Shown: positions 1-8,671, counted from the first letter of the stretch. The stretch is DNA of 64,000 nucleotides from Rhodococcus zopfii NBRC 100606 = JCM 9919 (GCF_001895025.1 NZ_BCXI01000017.1:62001-126000), one strand, 5' to 3'. Notes: a model not told the origin generated them from the letters alone. Numbers and translations: made by a program.

Positions 1-507
1 TCCCATGGTCGGCGTGGATGCCTCGACATAGTCGTCCAGCACCTGAAGACACGTCGCGTCCCACCGCGGGTCCACGCCGACTGCATATCGGCTGCGAATG
101 CGGGTGTCGGCCAACCCGGCGACCCCCGATGCCCGGAAGCCCGCGATCCAGCGGTAGAGCGTGCGCACCGAGACATCCAGTTCCTTCGCCTTGGCCGCTA
201 GCACCGACTCCAGGTTGGTCCCGTCATCGTTGACCGCGGCGAGCGCGCTGCGCACGTGCCCGGCTCGGACGTCGAGCTTGTGGCGCTGCGACGTCGTCAG
301 CGACGACAGCACCACCGCTGTGGGATCGAAGGAGTCGTCCTTATGGGCCATTGCCACAGCGTGGGCAGCGATTTCGGTGACCGCGACCCTTTGCAACGAC
401 GGCCCTGACCGGAGCGTCACCTCAAGACCATGGAGGGCGACGACCTCCCACGAGGCGCCCCCGAACCAGACCCGAATCCCAGGACGGAGATCGAGGATTT
501 CTGTCAT
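1..507 (-). CDS. TnsB/Mu-type transposase, N-terminal part (runs off window)
   Basis: This frame is open from an ATG at 507 to the window edge, giving 169 codons. It starts 12 bases after the stop of the TnsA-like gene, so the two look co-transcribed. The visible part is the N-terminal DNA-binding region: a helix-turn-helix stretch around residues 110-135 (motif DVSVRTLYRWIAGFRASG) is typical of the Mu/TnsB/IstA transposase superfamily. The catalytic DDE core would lie beyond the edge. In TnsA/TnsB elements TnsB binds repeats at the transposon ends and does the strand transfer, while TnsA cuts the 5' strand. The TnsB assignment rests mainly on the adjacent TnsA; an IstA-like protein is the alternative. 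Confidence 0.7.
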   Translation of the reverse strand, partial: MTEILDLRPGIRVWFGGASWEVVALHGLEVTLRSGPSLQRVAVTEIAAHAVAMAHKDDSFDPTAVVLSSLTTSQRHKLDVRAGHVRSALAAVNDDGTNLESVLAAKAKELDVSVRTLYRWIAGFRASGVAGLADTRIRSRYAVGVDPRWDATCLQVLDDYVEASTPTMG

Positions 508-519
508 AAAGTCGTCCTC

Positions 520-1227
520 TCACCAGGTCAAGACCGTTTGCCCGGACAGCGGTACCGTAAGATCCGCCGTCCACGACCTGAACCACAACTTCGCCAGCAC
601 AGCGATGCGGCCCCGCTGCGTGTCTGCGGCCGCGACCACCTCGTCGATCGTCATTCCGGTCACGGCGACCGCCTCGATGCACGCCACGGTCGTGGTATCT
701 ATCGAGCCCGTTCTGCGCGCGGCGCCAATGGTCCGGATATTCGCCAGCACCACCGGGTCCGCGCCTGTCCACACCTCGTACGACCAACCCCGCGAGGCGC
801 ACACCCGCCCAGTCCAGGCGAATACCTGCGCCGCCTCCTCGCGGCGGGCGAACTCTTCCGGTTTGACGTCCACGACCGTGAACCCACCATCAGCATGTTC
901 GAGAAGCATGTCGGGAACGTGCCTACGTGTGCTCGTCCCGTCCGAGCCGCACATCCACATCGGTTGCGCCGCCATCCGGATTACCCCCGGAGCGAAGTCG
1001 GCCAACCACAGCCGATCGAGCTCCAACCGGCTCTCGTAGAGCACGTGGTCACGATTGGTCGCTGACCAGAACCAGCCCGCGTAATGCCTCCGTCGAGGAT
1101 GACTTCGCACTCGTCGAACCGGCAAACCGCGCACTATTCGTAGCGGATCCGCGGCGGCGACCGTCGTCGCGACAGGACCACCGTTGCCCTGCACGTACCT
1201 GACCTCGACCTCACCGCTTCGCGGCAC
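520..1227 (-). CDS. TnsA-like transposase endonuclease subunit
   Basis: A 235-residue protein starting at GTG 1227. It has the order of a TnsA-type PD-(D/E)XK nuclease: a YESRLELDRLW segment (active-site Glu), HVPDMLL (Asp) and VVDVKPEEF (D-x-K). An N-terminal stretch rich in Arg and His comes first. In Tn7-like elements TnsA cleaves the 5' ends of the transposon in a complex with TnsB, which allows cut-and-paste movement. The gene lies just upstream of the tnsB-like frame. Two pairs of short direct repeats follow at 1247-1307 and 1495-1542, which suits a transposon end. The length fits the short actinobacterial TnsA relatives. Confidence is high for the family and lower for the activity of this copy. 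Confidence 0.8.
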   Translation of the reverse strand: MPRSGEVEVRYVQGNGGPVATTVAAADPLRIVRGLPVRRVRSHPRRRHYAGWFWSATNRDHVLYESRLELDRLWLADFAPGVIRMAAQPMWMCGSDGTSTRRHVPDMLLEHADGGFTVVDVKPEEFARREEAAQVFAWTGRVCASRGWSYEVWTGADPVVLANIRTIGAARRTGSIDTTTVACIEAVAVTGMTIDEVVAAADTQRGRIAVLAKLWFRSWTADLTVPLSGQTVLTW

Positions 1228-1246
1228 CTACATAGCTTCACTCGTG

Positions 1247-1307
1247 CTGACACGAAAATGAGAAACCAACACGCCGCTGACAGACAACTGACACGAAATT
1301 GAGAAAC
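1247..1307. repeat. Pair of 20-bp direct repeats, candidate TnsB-binding sites
   Basis: CTGACACGAAAATGAGAAAC (1247-1266) recurs with one mismatch as CTGACACGAAATTGAGAAAC (1288-1307). The spacing is 41 bp. Immediately after the second copy comes CTGACA. Repeats of this kind, with TGACA/TGTCA cores, are typical at ends bound by Mu/TnsB/IS21-type transposases. They lie 20 bp upstream of the tnsA start. Confidence 0.6.
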
Positions 1308-1494
1308 TGACACCGATCGCGAGAACCTACAAAACCGGTCGAATCGGGCGCCCCAACGACCTGAGGGTATGTCACTCCTGGTTTGTGTGGTGTCGACGCT
1401 GTAAATTCCCATTTACGCAGCCATCGCCGTAAACCCCGAGGTGAGCGTGTTCGGTCGCCGGGACCCTTGTCCTTGTCCACGTTGTCGGTGCGTT

Positions 1495-1542
1495 GTCCGA
1501 GATAGGTGTCGCATCCGGAAGGCGTCGTCCGAGATAGTTGTC
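1495..1542. repeat. Second pair of short direct repeats (GTCCGAGATAG-TGTC)
   Basis: GTCCGAGATAGGTGTC (1495-1510) and GTCCGAGATAGTTGTC (1527-1542) differ at one base and are 32 bp apart. The reverse complement starts with GACA and resembles ends of IS481- or IS21-type elements. This suggests a second, different element end next to the TnsAB end. Confidence 0.45.
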
Positions 1543-1877
1543 ACCACGCTGTGCGACACGCGGTGTCGGTTGCACGGTTCGGGGCTCGGTTGGAAGTTCT
1601 CGAGCCCAACCCCAACCGGTGGTATCTGACCGCAGCGATCTGCGGGGCAGCCGATTACCCGATTGTCGTTGCGCTCACGACGTCTTTGGCTGACACCGCG
1701 TGGCGGAATCGGGTGCTCACGATGGAGTCACCCGGTCAACAGGATGCGATCGGGGGTCTCATCGAGGAGTCCGTCACCGACGGCGCAGTCCCAGCCGGCG
1801 TGTTCGATTCGCTGCTCACGCGGTACATCAGGCATCGTCCCGGTGCCCGGACTCGACCCGCCGAAACGGTGGGCTGA
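1543..1877 (+). pseudogene. Possible gene fragment behind a transposon end
   Basis: An open frame with actinobacterial codon use ends at 1877. Its plausible part encodes RWYLTAAICGAADYPIVVAL followed by a Leu/Thr-rich helical stretch of about 80 residues. The apparent N-terminus falls inside the short repeats at 1495-1542, so any original start has been lost. No motif identifies it. It could be the tail of a gene cut by the mobile element, or chance. Confidence 0.3.
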
Positions 1878-1892
1878 TTCGACGATGTGCGA

Positions 1893-1937
1893 CAACTAAC
1901 TTGGACGATTCGATCCTGCGGCCGTCCAACCAAGTTG
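1893..1937. repeat. Imperfect inverted repeat upstream of the recombinase (candidate core site)
   Basis: CAACTAACTTGGACG (1893-1907) faces CGTCCAACCAAGTTG (1923-1937). Twelve of 15 positions pair, with a 15-bp spacer. The site is 87 bp upstream of the recombinase start. Tyrosine recombinase core sites have this shape, so it may be the site of action; an operator is the alternative. Confidence 0.4.
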
Positions 1938-2024
1938 TGGCATCGCAGCTCAGGTAACGCGTTCTGCGTCAGATAGATTGAGCGAGGACAACCCTGTCGG
2001 AGCCGTCCGGTAGCGTCGCCACCC

Positions 2025-3191
2025 GTGGATCTCGAGACGAACGACGCAGGAGACGGCCAGCTCGTCGTGCCTGGGACCCCGGCGGGGCCCGCGGCGCCGG
2101 ACCTCGCACCCGGCGCGGCGGCGCGGATCGCGGAGTCGGTGGCCGCCTCCCGGGCCGCGGGCACCCGCCGCACCTACGCCTCGGCGTGGCGGGCCTTCAC
2201 CGCGTGGTGCGCCGCGGAAAACCATGTGGCGGTGCCGGCGCATCCGGTCACGATCGCCGCCTACCTGATCGCCTGCGCCGACACCGTCACCGAGGCGGGG
2301 GAGCGGGCCTACGCCCCGGCGACCCTCGCCCATCGCCTCGCCGCGATCGCCCACCACCACCGCCAGACCGGACACCCGGCTCCCACCGGCGACGACCTGG
2401 TGAAAGCGACGATGGCCGGGATCCGCCGCGGCTACGCCACCGCTGGCGACCGGCCCCGCACCCCGCGGGCCCCGCTGCTCACCGCCGACATCCTTGCCAT
2501 CGTCGACAAGGCCCGCGCGAACAGCGCGGGCTGGGCGGACGAGGTGCTCGAACGCCGCGATACCGCGATCCTGCTATTGGGGTTCGCGGGGGCGTTCCGC
2601 CGCAGCGAACTCGTCGCCCTGACCTGTGGGGACATCAGCCTGCACCGGCTCGACGGCCTGCACATCAAACTGCGCAAATCGAAGACCGACCAGGAGGGCC
2701 GCGGCACCGTCCGCGCCCTGCCGTTCACCCCCAGCCATACGAGCTGCCCGCCGTGCGCGTGGATGCGGTGGGCGCAGGTGGTCGCCGCGTTCGACACCGG
2801 CGGCCGGCCCGCGGTGATCCGGCTGCTGCGCAGCGCCGAGCCGCTCGCGGCGCACGTGTGCCGCGGCACCCGCCCCCGCATGGTCCCGGCATCACCTCTG
2901 CTGCGGTCGATCCGTAAGAACGGCCACCTCTCCGACACCGCCTTGTCGGGGGCGGCGGTGCACCACGCGATCCGCCGCCGCGCCGAGTCGGCGGGCTATG
3001 ACCCCGAGATCGTGAAGCAGCTCGGGGGGCATTCGCTGCGGGCCGGGTTCGTCACCCAGGCCTTCCGCAACGGCGCCTCCGCGCACGCGATCATGCGCCA
3101 GACCGGGCACACCACCCCCGCCATGCTCGAGGTCTACGCCCGCGAACACGCACCCCTCATCAACAATGCCGTCACCAACCTGGGGCTGTGA
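2025..3191 (+). CDS. Tyrosine recombinase/integrase
   Basis: A 388-residue site-specific recombinase from GTG 2025. The N-terminal SAM-like core-binding domain (about residues 30-140) contains the TRRTYASAWRAF segment. The catalytic domain holds every expected residue: Arg in FRRSELV, Lys in KSKTDQEG, His-x-x-Arg in GGHSLRAGF, a second His in TGHTTP and the nucleophile Tyr in EVYAREH. It should therefore be active in strand exchange. The companion gene follows 6 bases later. A broken, homologous pair lies inverted at 26.8-28.7 kb. The inverted repeat at 1893-1937 may be its binding site. The ribosome site before the GTG is weak, so the start could be a little further in. Confidence 0.88.
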   Translation: MDLETNDAGDGQLVVPGTPAGPAAPDLAPGAAARIAESVAASRAAGTRRTYASAWRAFTAWCAAENHVAVPAHPVTIAAYLIACADTVTEAGERAYAPATLAHRLAAIAHHHRQTGHPAPTGDDLVKATMAGIRRGYATAGDRPRTPRAPLLTADILAIVDKARANSAGWADEVLERRDTAILLLGFAGAFRRSELVALTCGDISLHRLDGLHIKLRKSKTDQEGRGTVRALPFTPSHTSCPPCAWMRWAQVVAAFDTGGRPAVIRLLRSAEPLAAHVCRGTRPRMVPASPLLRSIRKNGHLSDTALSGAAVHHAIRRRAESAGYDPEIVKQLGGHSLRAGFVTQAFRNGASAHAIMRQTGHTTPAMLEVYAREHAPLINNAVTNLGL

Positions 3192-3197
3192 ACGGGC

Positions 3198-4217
3198 ATG
3201 AGTACCTCGATTGAGCGACTCGACGACTCCCCGGAAACGGTGTCCGGCCTGCGGATCCCGGCACGCTATCGGCACGACTGGGCACTGTTCGCCGACTGGT
3301 GCACCGCCACCGACCACCCGTGCCTGCCGGCCACCCCGGAGGCGCTCGCGGTGTTCCTGCGGGAGCATCCCGCCGCGCCCGCGACCCAGCGGCGGCGCGT
3401 GTCGGCGATCAACACCGTGCACACCCGCCGCGGCCACCCGGCGCCCGGCCGCAGCGAAACCGTCCGCCGCCGCCTCGACACCGCCCGCGCCGCCCGGCAC
3501 GACCGACTCGCCCCGCTCCTGCTGCACAAAGCCGCCGAGCTGCCCACCACCGGCTGGCCGAGCGGGCTGTTCGGCCGCCGCGACGCCCTCCTCCTGGCCC
3601 TGGCGGCGACCGGGATGCCGTTCGCCCGGCTGGCCCGGCTGCGCCGCGGCGACATCACCGTCGACGCCGGCACCCTCGTCGCCACCACCGAGAGCGGGGA
3701 ACGGCTATGTCTTCCAACGGAGTCCGCCGCCGCCGCGAGCCCGGCGGTGGGGATGTATTGCAGGTGGGCCGAGGTCCAAGCCTTTCTCGACGCGTACCCG
3801 AACACCGATCTGCTCGCCCAACACCTGACCGACCCGATCGAGGTCGAGCAGGTCGCGCTCACCGACCGCCAAGCCCGACAACCCCTGCTGACCCCGATCG
3901 ACCGCTGGGGACACCTACCGCTGATGCCGCAACCGATGACCGCGCAGTCCATCGCCTCGATCGTCCGGGAGCATTTGTCCGGCCGGGTACGGGCCCGTGC
4001 GCCGCTGCCGCTGCGTAAGCAGAGCGATTGCAACGATGAGCCGACTGTGCAGATTGAGTCGGAGACCGACCTCGATCCGCATTACTACGAACGAGGTGTT
4101 GCAGCCCGCCGTCAGGCCCGCGACAGTCTGGACGGTCTCGCCGACGTCTTCGACGAGATCGAAGATCGCGCCGACGCCCTGCTCGAGGAACTGCTCACCG
4201 TGCTCGACGGGCTGTAA
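3198..4217 (+). CDS. Recombinase companion protein (integrase-like, no catalytic tyrosine)
   Basis: A 339-residue protein starting 6 bases after the recombinase stop, so probably translated with it. Its first half resembles a core-binding domain of tyrosine recombinases (RYRHDWALFADWC, then RRRVSAINTVH), followed by a partial catalytic-like region (LFGRRDALLLALAATGM, RLRRGDI). No His-x-x-Arg or Tyr motif follows. The C-terminal 60 residues are acidic and helical (LDPHYYERGVAARRQ, ADVFDEIEDRADALLEELL). The same gene order recurs, broken, at 26766-27758, so the pair is a conserved two-gene module. It is probably an accessory or directionality subunit, which is inference. Confidence 0.7.
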   Translation: MSTSIERLDDSPETVSGLRIPARYRHDWALFADWCTATDHPCLPATPEALAVFLREHPAAPATQRRRVSAINTVHTRRGHPAPGRSETVRRRLDTARAARHDRLAPLLLHKAAELPTTGWPSGLFGRRDALLLALAATGMPFARLARLRRGDITVDAGTLVATTESGERLCLPTESAAAASPAVGMYCRWAEVQAFLDAYPNTDLLAQHLTDPIEVEQVALTDRQARQPLLTPIDRWGHLPLMPQPMTAQSIASIVREHLSGRVRARAPLPLRKQSDCNDEPTVQIESETDLDPHYYERGVAARRQARDSLDGLADVFDEIEDRADALLEELLTVLDGL

Positions 4218-4241
4218 GGCGGCCACGTCACGATCAGGTCA

Positions 4242-4683
4242 GGCTGCTTGCGGTCCATCCCCCCACTTCGTGTGGACGAATTCCCGGAATACCGCGACGA
4301 GATCGGCATTCTGGCTGTGCGTTCGATGAGTGACGGCCAGGTTGGTGCTTCACCCACGCTTGAGGCCGGGCTGGGTGCGAAGCAGGTCCTTCGGCGTCTT
4401 GAGGACCTTGCCACCGAGGGTGACCATGCTCCGTTCTGCCTGAGCGAGGCTGAGCACACTTGTGTCGTAGTAGCGGCCTGCGGACACCAACAGTGTCGGA
4501 CGAGCCCAGTAACGAGGTACCAACCGCAAGGGCTTTCCTGCGGCCAGGGGCAGCGCGACCTTCATCTGCTTCCACTGCTGGCTATGCGGGTCCCATGCCT
4601 GACGGGAAGAGAGACCGACCCGGCGACGTCCAGCGGTGAACTGCGGATAGCGAGAACGTGCTGCCTCGCCACGGGCGTGGCCT
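4242..4683 (-). pseudogene. C-terminal remnant of an unidentified gene with an in-frame stop
   Basis: Read on the minus strand, a coherent protein segment runs from about 4683 through QAWDPHSQQWKQMKVALPL, GKPLRLVPRYWARPTLLV and AGRYYDTSVLSLAQAERSM to a stop near 4350. The same frame then continues past that stop through HSQNADLVAVFREFVHTKWG to a second stop near 4242. No start codon opens the segment: an in-frame stop lies just upstream. I read it as a truncated gene with a nonsense mutation, left next to the recombinase module. I do not recognise the family. Confidence 0.5.
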
Positions 4684-4708
4684 CAATAGCGGTCACTTCC
4701 TTCCTCGG

Positions 4709-5557
4709 TTAGCGAAAGGTCGCCGCACGAGCCGCTTGCGCCAACGCCGCGGAGCGATCATAGGAGGTGTGCACGGCGATTCCCCTCATGATCGCGGCTG
4801 CCGTATATGCGCCGGCGCAACTCGGGCACCATGGCGGTATTCGGACTGACAGTGCGCATACCGGATCTCCTGCGTTGCACACGCTGAAGACAGGAGTGTC
4901 ATTGTTTATGTCGATCGGATCCGGCTTGCTGGCAGAGAGGAAGGGGAATGCCTGCCCGATTCCCTGGATACCGGGATCAGCGTTTCCAAAGTTGTGTGTT
5001 CCATCGTGCGCGACTCGGTCGCCGTCTCCTACCAGGATCGCGGAGAGGAAGTGAAATCGGGCGAGTTGCGAGGGGTCATAGGCTTGAATTATTCGATGCA
5101 TCACCATTGCCCCTTGCGAGAATCCGCCGAGGAATACGGTTACGTGCGAGCACTCCGACAACGTCTGGACTTGCTGTAGGTACTGTGAGGTCTTGACGAA
5201 ACCGTCGGCGATACCGTCGAAGTACGAGTTGCTTCCCACGGCGACGAGAGCAGCACTCGACACGTGCCGGGCAGGATAATCCACGTTGACCAGGTTGAGC
5301 TTCGATGCTCCGTTCGTTGTCCGAGAAATATGGTCCGCCATGGTTGTGTATACGGACCACATGGTGCCGCCTACACCAGTTTCCCCAGATCCTCGTGCAG
5401 ATATGAGAATGAAGTCCGCGTTATTGCAAGCTTCCTTGATGGACGATCTAGCAGGGTCCGGCGCAGCGTTGGCAACGGACGGGGCCCACCATGACATCAA
5501 GGAAGCGACCAGGGCGGCTATGAGTAGCCCGGCTCTGCTCGCCTGACTGAAGCGCAT
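4709..5557 (-). CDS. Secreted cutinase-family serine esterase
   Basis: The start at ATG 5557 is chosen because AGAAGGAG lies 8 bases upstream; an in-frame ATG further out has no such site. The product has 282 residues with a Sec signal peptide (basic MRFSQASR, then a hydrophobic core ending in ANAAP). The catalytic triad of the alpha/beta-hydrolase cutinase family is visible: Ser in GGFSQGAMV, Asp in CNAGDPVCA with its flanking cysteines, and His in AVHTSYDRS. The conserved RGSGET oxyanion segment is near the N-terminus. Such enzymes hydrolyse cutin, polyesters or lipid esters outside the cell and are common in mycolic-acid actinobacteria. The gene is transcribed alone. Confidence 0.9.
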   Translation of the reverse strand: MRFSQASRAGLLIAALVASLMSWWAPSVANAAPDPARSSIKEACNNADFILISARGSGETGVGGTMWSVYTTMADHISRTTNGASKLNLVNVDYPARHVSSAALVAVGSNSYFDGIADGFVKTSQYLQQVQTLSECSHVTVFLGGFSQGAMVMHRIIQAYDPSQLARFHFLSAILVGDGDRVAHDGTHNFGNADPGIQGIGQAFPFLSASKPDPIDINNDTPVFSVCNAGDPVCALSVRIPPWCPSCAGAYTAAAIMRGIAVHTSYDRSAALAQAARAATFR

Positions 5558-5951
5558 TTCGGTGACTCCTTCTGTCGAGCGAAGCAAGACGGCGTCAGAA
5601 CTTGGAATTCTTCTGAGTAAGAGAGAAGTTCGACCCAATCGATTGTTGTCTCGACCGGGCTGTTGGACATTGATACCAGATTCGTTCGGTTTCTGCTGCC
5701 CTGTCAGCTGTTCGGAGGACTATAACCTGTTGATAGGGAACTCTGGGAGACTGGCGGAGACACGATCGGCTATTCAGAGTCCGTTCACAGCCCGAAGTCA
5801 ACACCTATGGCGCCCTCGTGCCTGACTGATCTCGACGAGGCGTGCCTGCGGTTCATCGTGGGCTTCTCGCGTACGTGGTGAAGATGGTTGCATGCTAATC
5901 GGCGGAACAATCGATACGACGTGAACGGTGGCCCTACGGATACATTGCGTA
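5558..5951. other. Intergenic, no gene seen
   Basis: This 394-bp stretch separates the start of the cutinase gene from the stop of the lipoprotein gene, both on the minus strand. It is visibly richer in A/T than its neighbours and should carry the cutinase promoter. I see no convincing reading frame, repeat or RNA. Confidence 0.5.
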
Positions 5952-7526
5952 TCACTTCCCGAGGACGATCTTCGCGCCCCTTGCAGCGTCGTCGCAGGTG
6001 ATGACGTAGCCGTACTGTTCCTGCTCGCCAGCACCAAGGACACCACATGTGTATGTCCGCACAGGCCAGGTCCGGTCGTTGATCGTGGCGAGCAGTTCGC
6101 GGAAGGTCGCTTCAGCTTCGCTGCATTCGAGTGGAACGTTTGAGGACTTGATAGTTACGGTCAAGGTGTTGCCGCTCCGCGGGTCGGTTATCTGGCCGCA
6201 TCGGGTGTTCTGGACGACGGGGCCAGGAGCTCCGGCGTTCGTGGCAGCGGCTGCAGGCTGGTCAGTCGTGGTGCGGATTACCTCGAAGCTGGCGCTTTGC
6301 GCAGCGAGTCGCGGATTGACCAGCGATGCCAGCGGACCCATCACGGCGCCGCCAAACAGGCCAGTAATGGCTCCGAAAACTGATCCGCCGACAGCTCCGG
6401 TGCAGGCGATGACACCCTTGACTAGATCGCCCATGCGAGCGCCTGTGAGGCCCCCTTGCAGGTCATTGAAGGTCTCGCTCAAATCGATCAGACACTGGAT
6501 CGCTGCTTTGTCTTCGAGAATTCGCTGGTACTTCCCAGGCGCGAACTTGCTCATCACGGTGCCGATGCCGTAGCCGGTGAGGCCAACCAGATAGACTCCA
6601 AGGTCGTAGCTCAGTACGCCAGACTTAGGTGACATGTTGTACTGTCCGAAGTCCAGCGAGATTGACTGGCCAGGAAGAAGAATCCTGTCACTGTCTGCAT
6701 CGTTGTCCAAGATCTCCCTGTAGAGGGCGACAGCCGGAATCGCTTCGGCATCGCCCAGACTCCCAGAAGTCTCTATCGGGTCCGGATTGGTCTGTACCTT
6801 CCAGATGTACGGGGAATTCGAGTAGAGGTCGATGCCGAGCGTGCCCTCCTGAGCGGCTTTGTTGAGCCGAATACACGTCCACGCCACATCGCCCGATACG
6901 GGGCTGACTGTGTACGAGGTTGACGTGAAGTCAGCGGACTCTCCGACACAGTCCGGCTTCGGGAAGCTGAGGCCGAAGACGGACGTAAACGCGGCGCCCA
7001 CCTCTTTGATGATCGCATCGGGTTTCAGGAATCCTGGCCATCCGAACGACAAGTGGGGAGCTTGGCCGGTGAGGGTCTGGGTGTCCTGGTTCCAAGTCGC
7101 TTCGAGTACGTCGACTGAATCACTTCCCTCGGACTGTAGCAATAGGACCGGTATGTGGCCGGCGTCGACTTGTCTTTGTGCTTCGGCGCCGTCGAGCTTG
7201 AACGAGAAGGTCACGGGGACGGCCGGCTGGGTGTTGCCATTGTCGATCTTTACCTCGACGGGAGCGCTGAAAACCTCGACCATCTCGTGTACGTCATTCG
7301 GCAGCGCCTTGTCTGATGAGGAGGCTGTAACTGTGCTGCCGATGGGCGCGACGCCGGCCGGCCCGGTGATCGTCATCGGTCCCTGGGCGACCTCGAAGCC
7401 GCCCTCGCTGACCGTCACGCTGTCAGGGGGGCTCGCCACTTCGGATGAGCACGACGCAAGCAAACACGCGACGACACCAACGGCGATTGCAGGCAGCGCT
7501 GAGTTGCCGAGCCACTTCGACCTCAT
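5952..7526 (-). CDS. Large lipoprotein of unknown function
   Basis: The start is set at ATG 7526, where AGGAGG lies 5 bases upstream, giving 524 residues. A lipoprotein signal is clear: a basic start (MRSKW), a hydrophobic stretch and the lipobox LLASC. The mature protein begins with a beta-rich domain (GPAGVAPIGSTVTAS, then PVTFSFKL and APHLSFGWPG). A middle region follows, with a glycine/alanine-rich helix pair (GGSVFGAITGLFGGAVMGPL) that could insert in or lie on the membrane. The C-terminal domain has four cysteines. The first domain resembles that of the protein at 43307-45184. It should sit on the outer face of the cytoplasmic membrane. No enzymatic motif is seen. Confidence 0.75.
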   Translation of the reverse strand: MRSKWLGNSALPAIAVGVVACLLASCSSEVASPPDSVTVSEGGFEVAQGPMTITGPAGVAPIGSTVTASSSDKALPNDVHEMVEVFSAPVEVKIDNGNTQPAVPVTFSFKLDGAEAQRQVDAGHIPVLLLQSEGSDSVDVLEATWNQDTQTLTGQAPHLSFGWPGFLKPDAIIKEVGAAFTSVFGLSFPKPDCVGESADFTSTSYTVSPVSGDVAWTCIRLNKAAQEGTLGIDLYSNSPYIWKVQTNPDPIETSGSLGDAEAIPAVALYREILDNDADSDRILLPGQSISLDFGQYNMSPKSGVLSYDLGVYLVGLTGYGIGTVMSKFAPGKYQRILEDKAAIQCLIDLSETFNDLQGGLTGARMGDLVKGVIACTGAVGGSVFGAITGLFGGAVMGPLASLVNPRLAAQSASFEVIRTTTDQPAAAATNAGAPGPVVQNTRCGQITDPRSGNTLTVTIKSSNVPLECSEAEATFRELLATINDRTWPVRTYTCGVLGAGEQEQYGYVITCDDAARGAKIVLGK

Positions 7527-7966
7527 AGATCCTCCTACGATCAGAACCGAATTATGCTCATCGACGACGGCCTTTCGGGATCCGTGGCCCACTGGCAGGC
7601 TGCCGGTAAATCAACCGCAATTTGCAAATCCAACCACTTAGCACCGGATCCCGGCTAATTTTCCCGCGACCGCCCGGCGACAGGGTCCCCCAAGTGCACT
7701 TTCCTCCGCGCAGATCGACCACCGCCTCAGTGCAATTTCGGGCGTGAACCTGTGGAGTCCGCTATTAGTTGCGGACGGGGACAGGGTAGCTAACGACTTC
7801 ACAACCAAATTCGGCGGTGCACCGCCGGCCTCTGCTGGCGTAGGCCAGCATTCACGTTCTTGGGTACGGACAGCCAGCCACACAACTTTCAACTCCAAGA
7901 CGTCTGAACCGTCACAGGTTTGATGCGGTTTGATGCCGCTTCCTTTCTTGGGAGAGGATGCACATC
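7527..7966. other. Intergenic, no gene seen
   Basis: 440 bp between the start of the lipoprotein gene and an IS3 remnant. It should contain the lipoprotein promoter. A 26-bp near-perfect tandem repeat lies just beyond it at 8024-8075. No supported gene. Confidence 0.4.
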
Positions 7967-8440
7967 GTGTCCAAGCGTCACCCTGCCGAGCAGCGTGAGC
8001 GAGCGGTGTTGTTCACCGAGCGCGCTGTCCAGGTCGGCCCACGCACATAGCTGTCCAGGTCGGCCCACGCACATACCGGAACTGGAACCGCCCCACCCTC
8101 GCAGCGCACCGTCACCGACGCACACCTGACGAACGCCCTGCGTGGGACCGTCGGAACTGCCGAGGGCCTCTACGGACGACGGAAGATGACCATGATCTAC
8201 GGAGGCGGGGCCACGAGGTCGCGGCGTGCACCGTCGACCGACTCATGCGCGACGAGGGGCTATCCGGAGCCGTTCGCGGCCGTCGGTACCGCACCACGAT
8301 TCCCGGCGAGAAGGAGACCAAACGTGCGTCTGACCTGGTCGATCGTGATTTCACGACCGAGGCGCCGAACCGGAAATGGGTCACCGACTTCGGAGTTCCA
8401 TCAGGAGTACTCGGGCGGACTGGCGCATCGCATCGTCTAG
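7967..8440 (+). pseudogene. Degraded IS3-family transposase (orfA and orfB remnants)
   Basis: At 7967 a GTG opens SKRHPAEQRERAVLFTERAV, the N-terminus of an IS3 orfA product, which soon ends. After a 26-bp tandem duplication, orfB fragments follow in several frames: AHLTNALRGTVGTAEGLYGRRK, then a shift to a frame with CTVDRLMRDEGLSGAVRGRR and EAPNRKWVTDF. The last is the conserved NRKWVTDFTY-type catalytic segment of IS3/IS150 transposases. The frameshifts and the missing C-terminal half show that the element is dead. Confidence 0.8.
8024..8075. repeat. 26-bp tandem duplication inside the IS3 remnant
   Basis: CTGTCCAGGTCGGCCCACGC occurs twice at 26-bp spacing (unit ending in ACAT). It interrupts the transposase frame and is probably a slippage duplication. 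Confidence 0.7.
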
Positions 8441-8653
8441 AGGCTGGTGCCGCACCTTGGACACCAGGTCGATGATGTCGTCCTGCACCGTGCCTGCCGT
8501 TCGCAGTGGTGCAGCCGATGTGGAGGGTCCGGCAGAGGATGCTGCGGGATTGGCATCGGGGTGGGGCCGCACGAGCGCGAGGAGCGAGACCCATGGTGCT
8601 GATCCGAGGACGGTCGCGTAGACGATGTCGGCAGGGGAGGGTTGGAGGCTCAT
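8381..8653 (-). CDS. Short frame fused to IS3 debris; possible truncated gene
   Basis: ATG 8653 lies 18 bases after the LuxR-type gene stop on the same strand. The first 65 residues (MSLQPSPADIVYATVLGSAP, then an Ala/Ser/Pro-rich stretch and TVQDDIIDLVSKV) look like plausible coding sequence. The last 20 come from antisense IS3 sequence. It may be a former last gene of the cluster, cut by the IS. There is no recognisable domain. Confidence 0.3.
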   Translation of the reverse strand: MSLQPSPADIVYATVLGSAPWVSLLALVRPHPDANPAASSAGPSTSAAPLRTAGTVQDDIIDLVSKVRHQPLDDAMRQSARVLLMELRSR

Positions 8654-8671
8654 TTCTTCAGGAGTCGGCGG

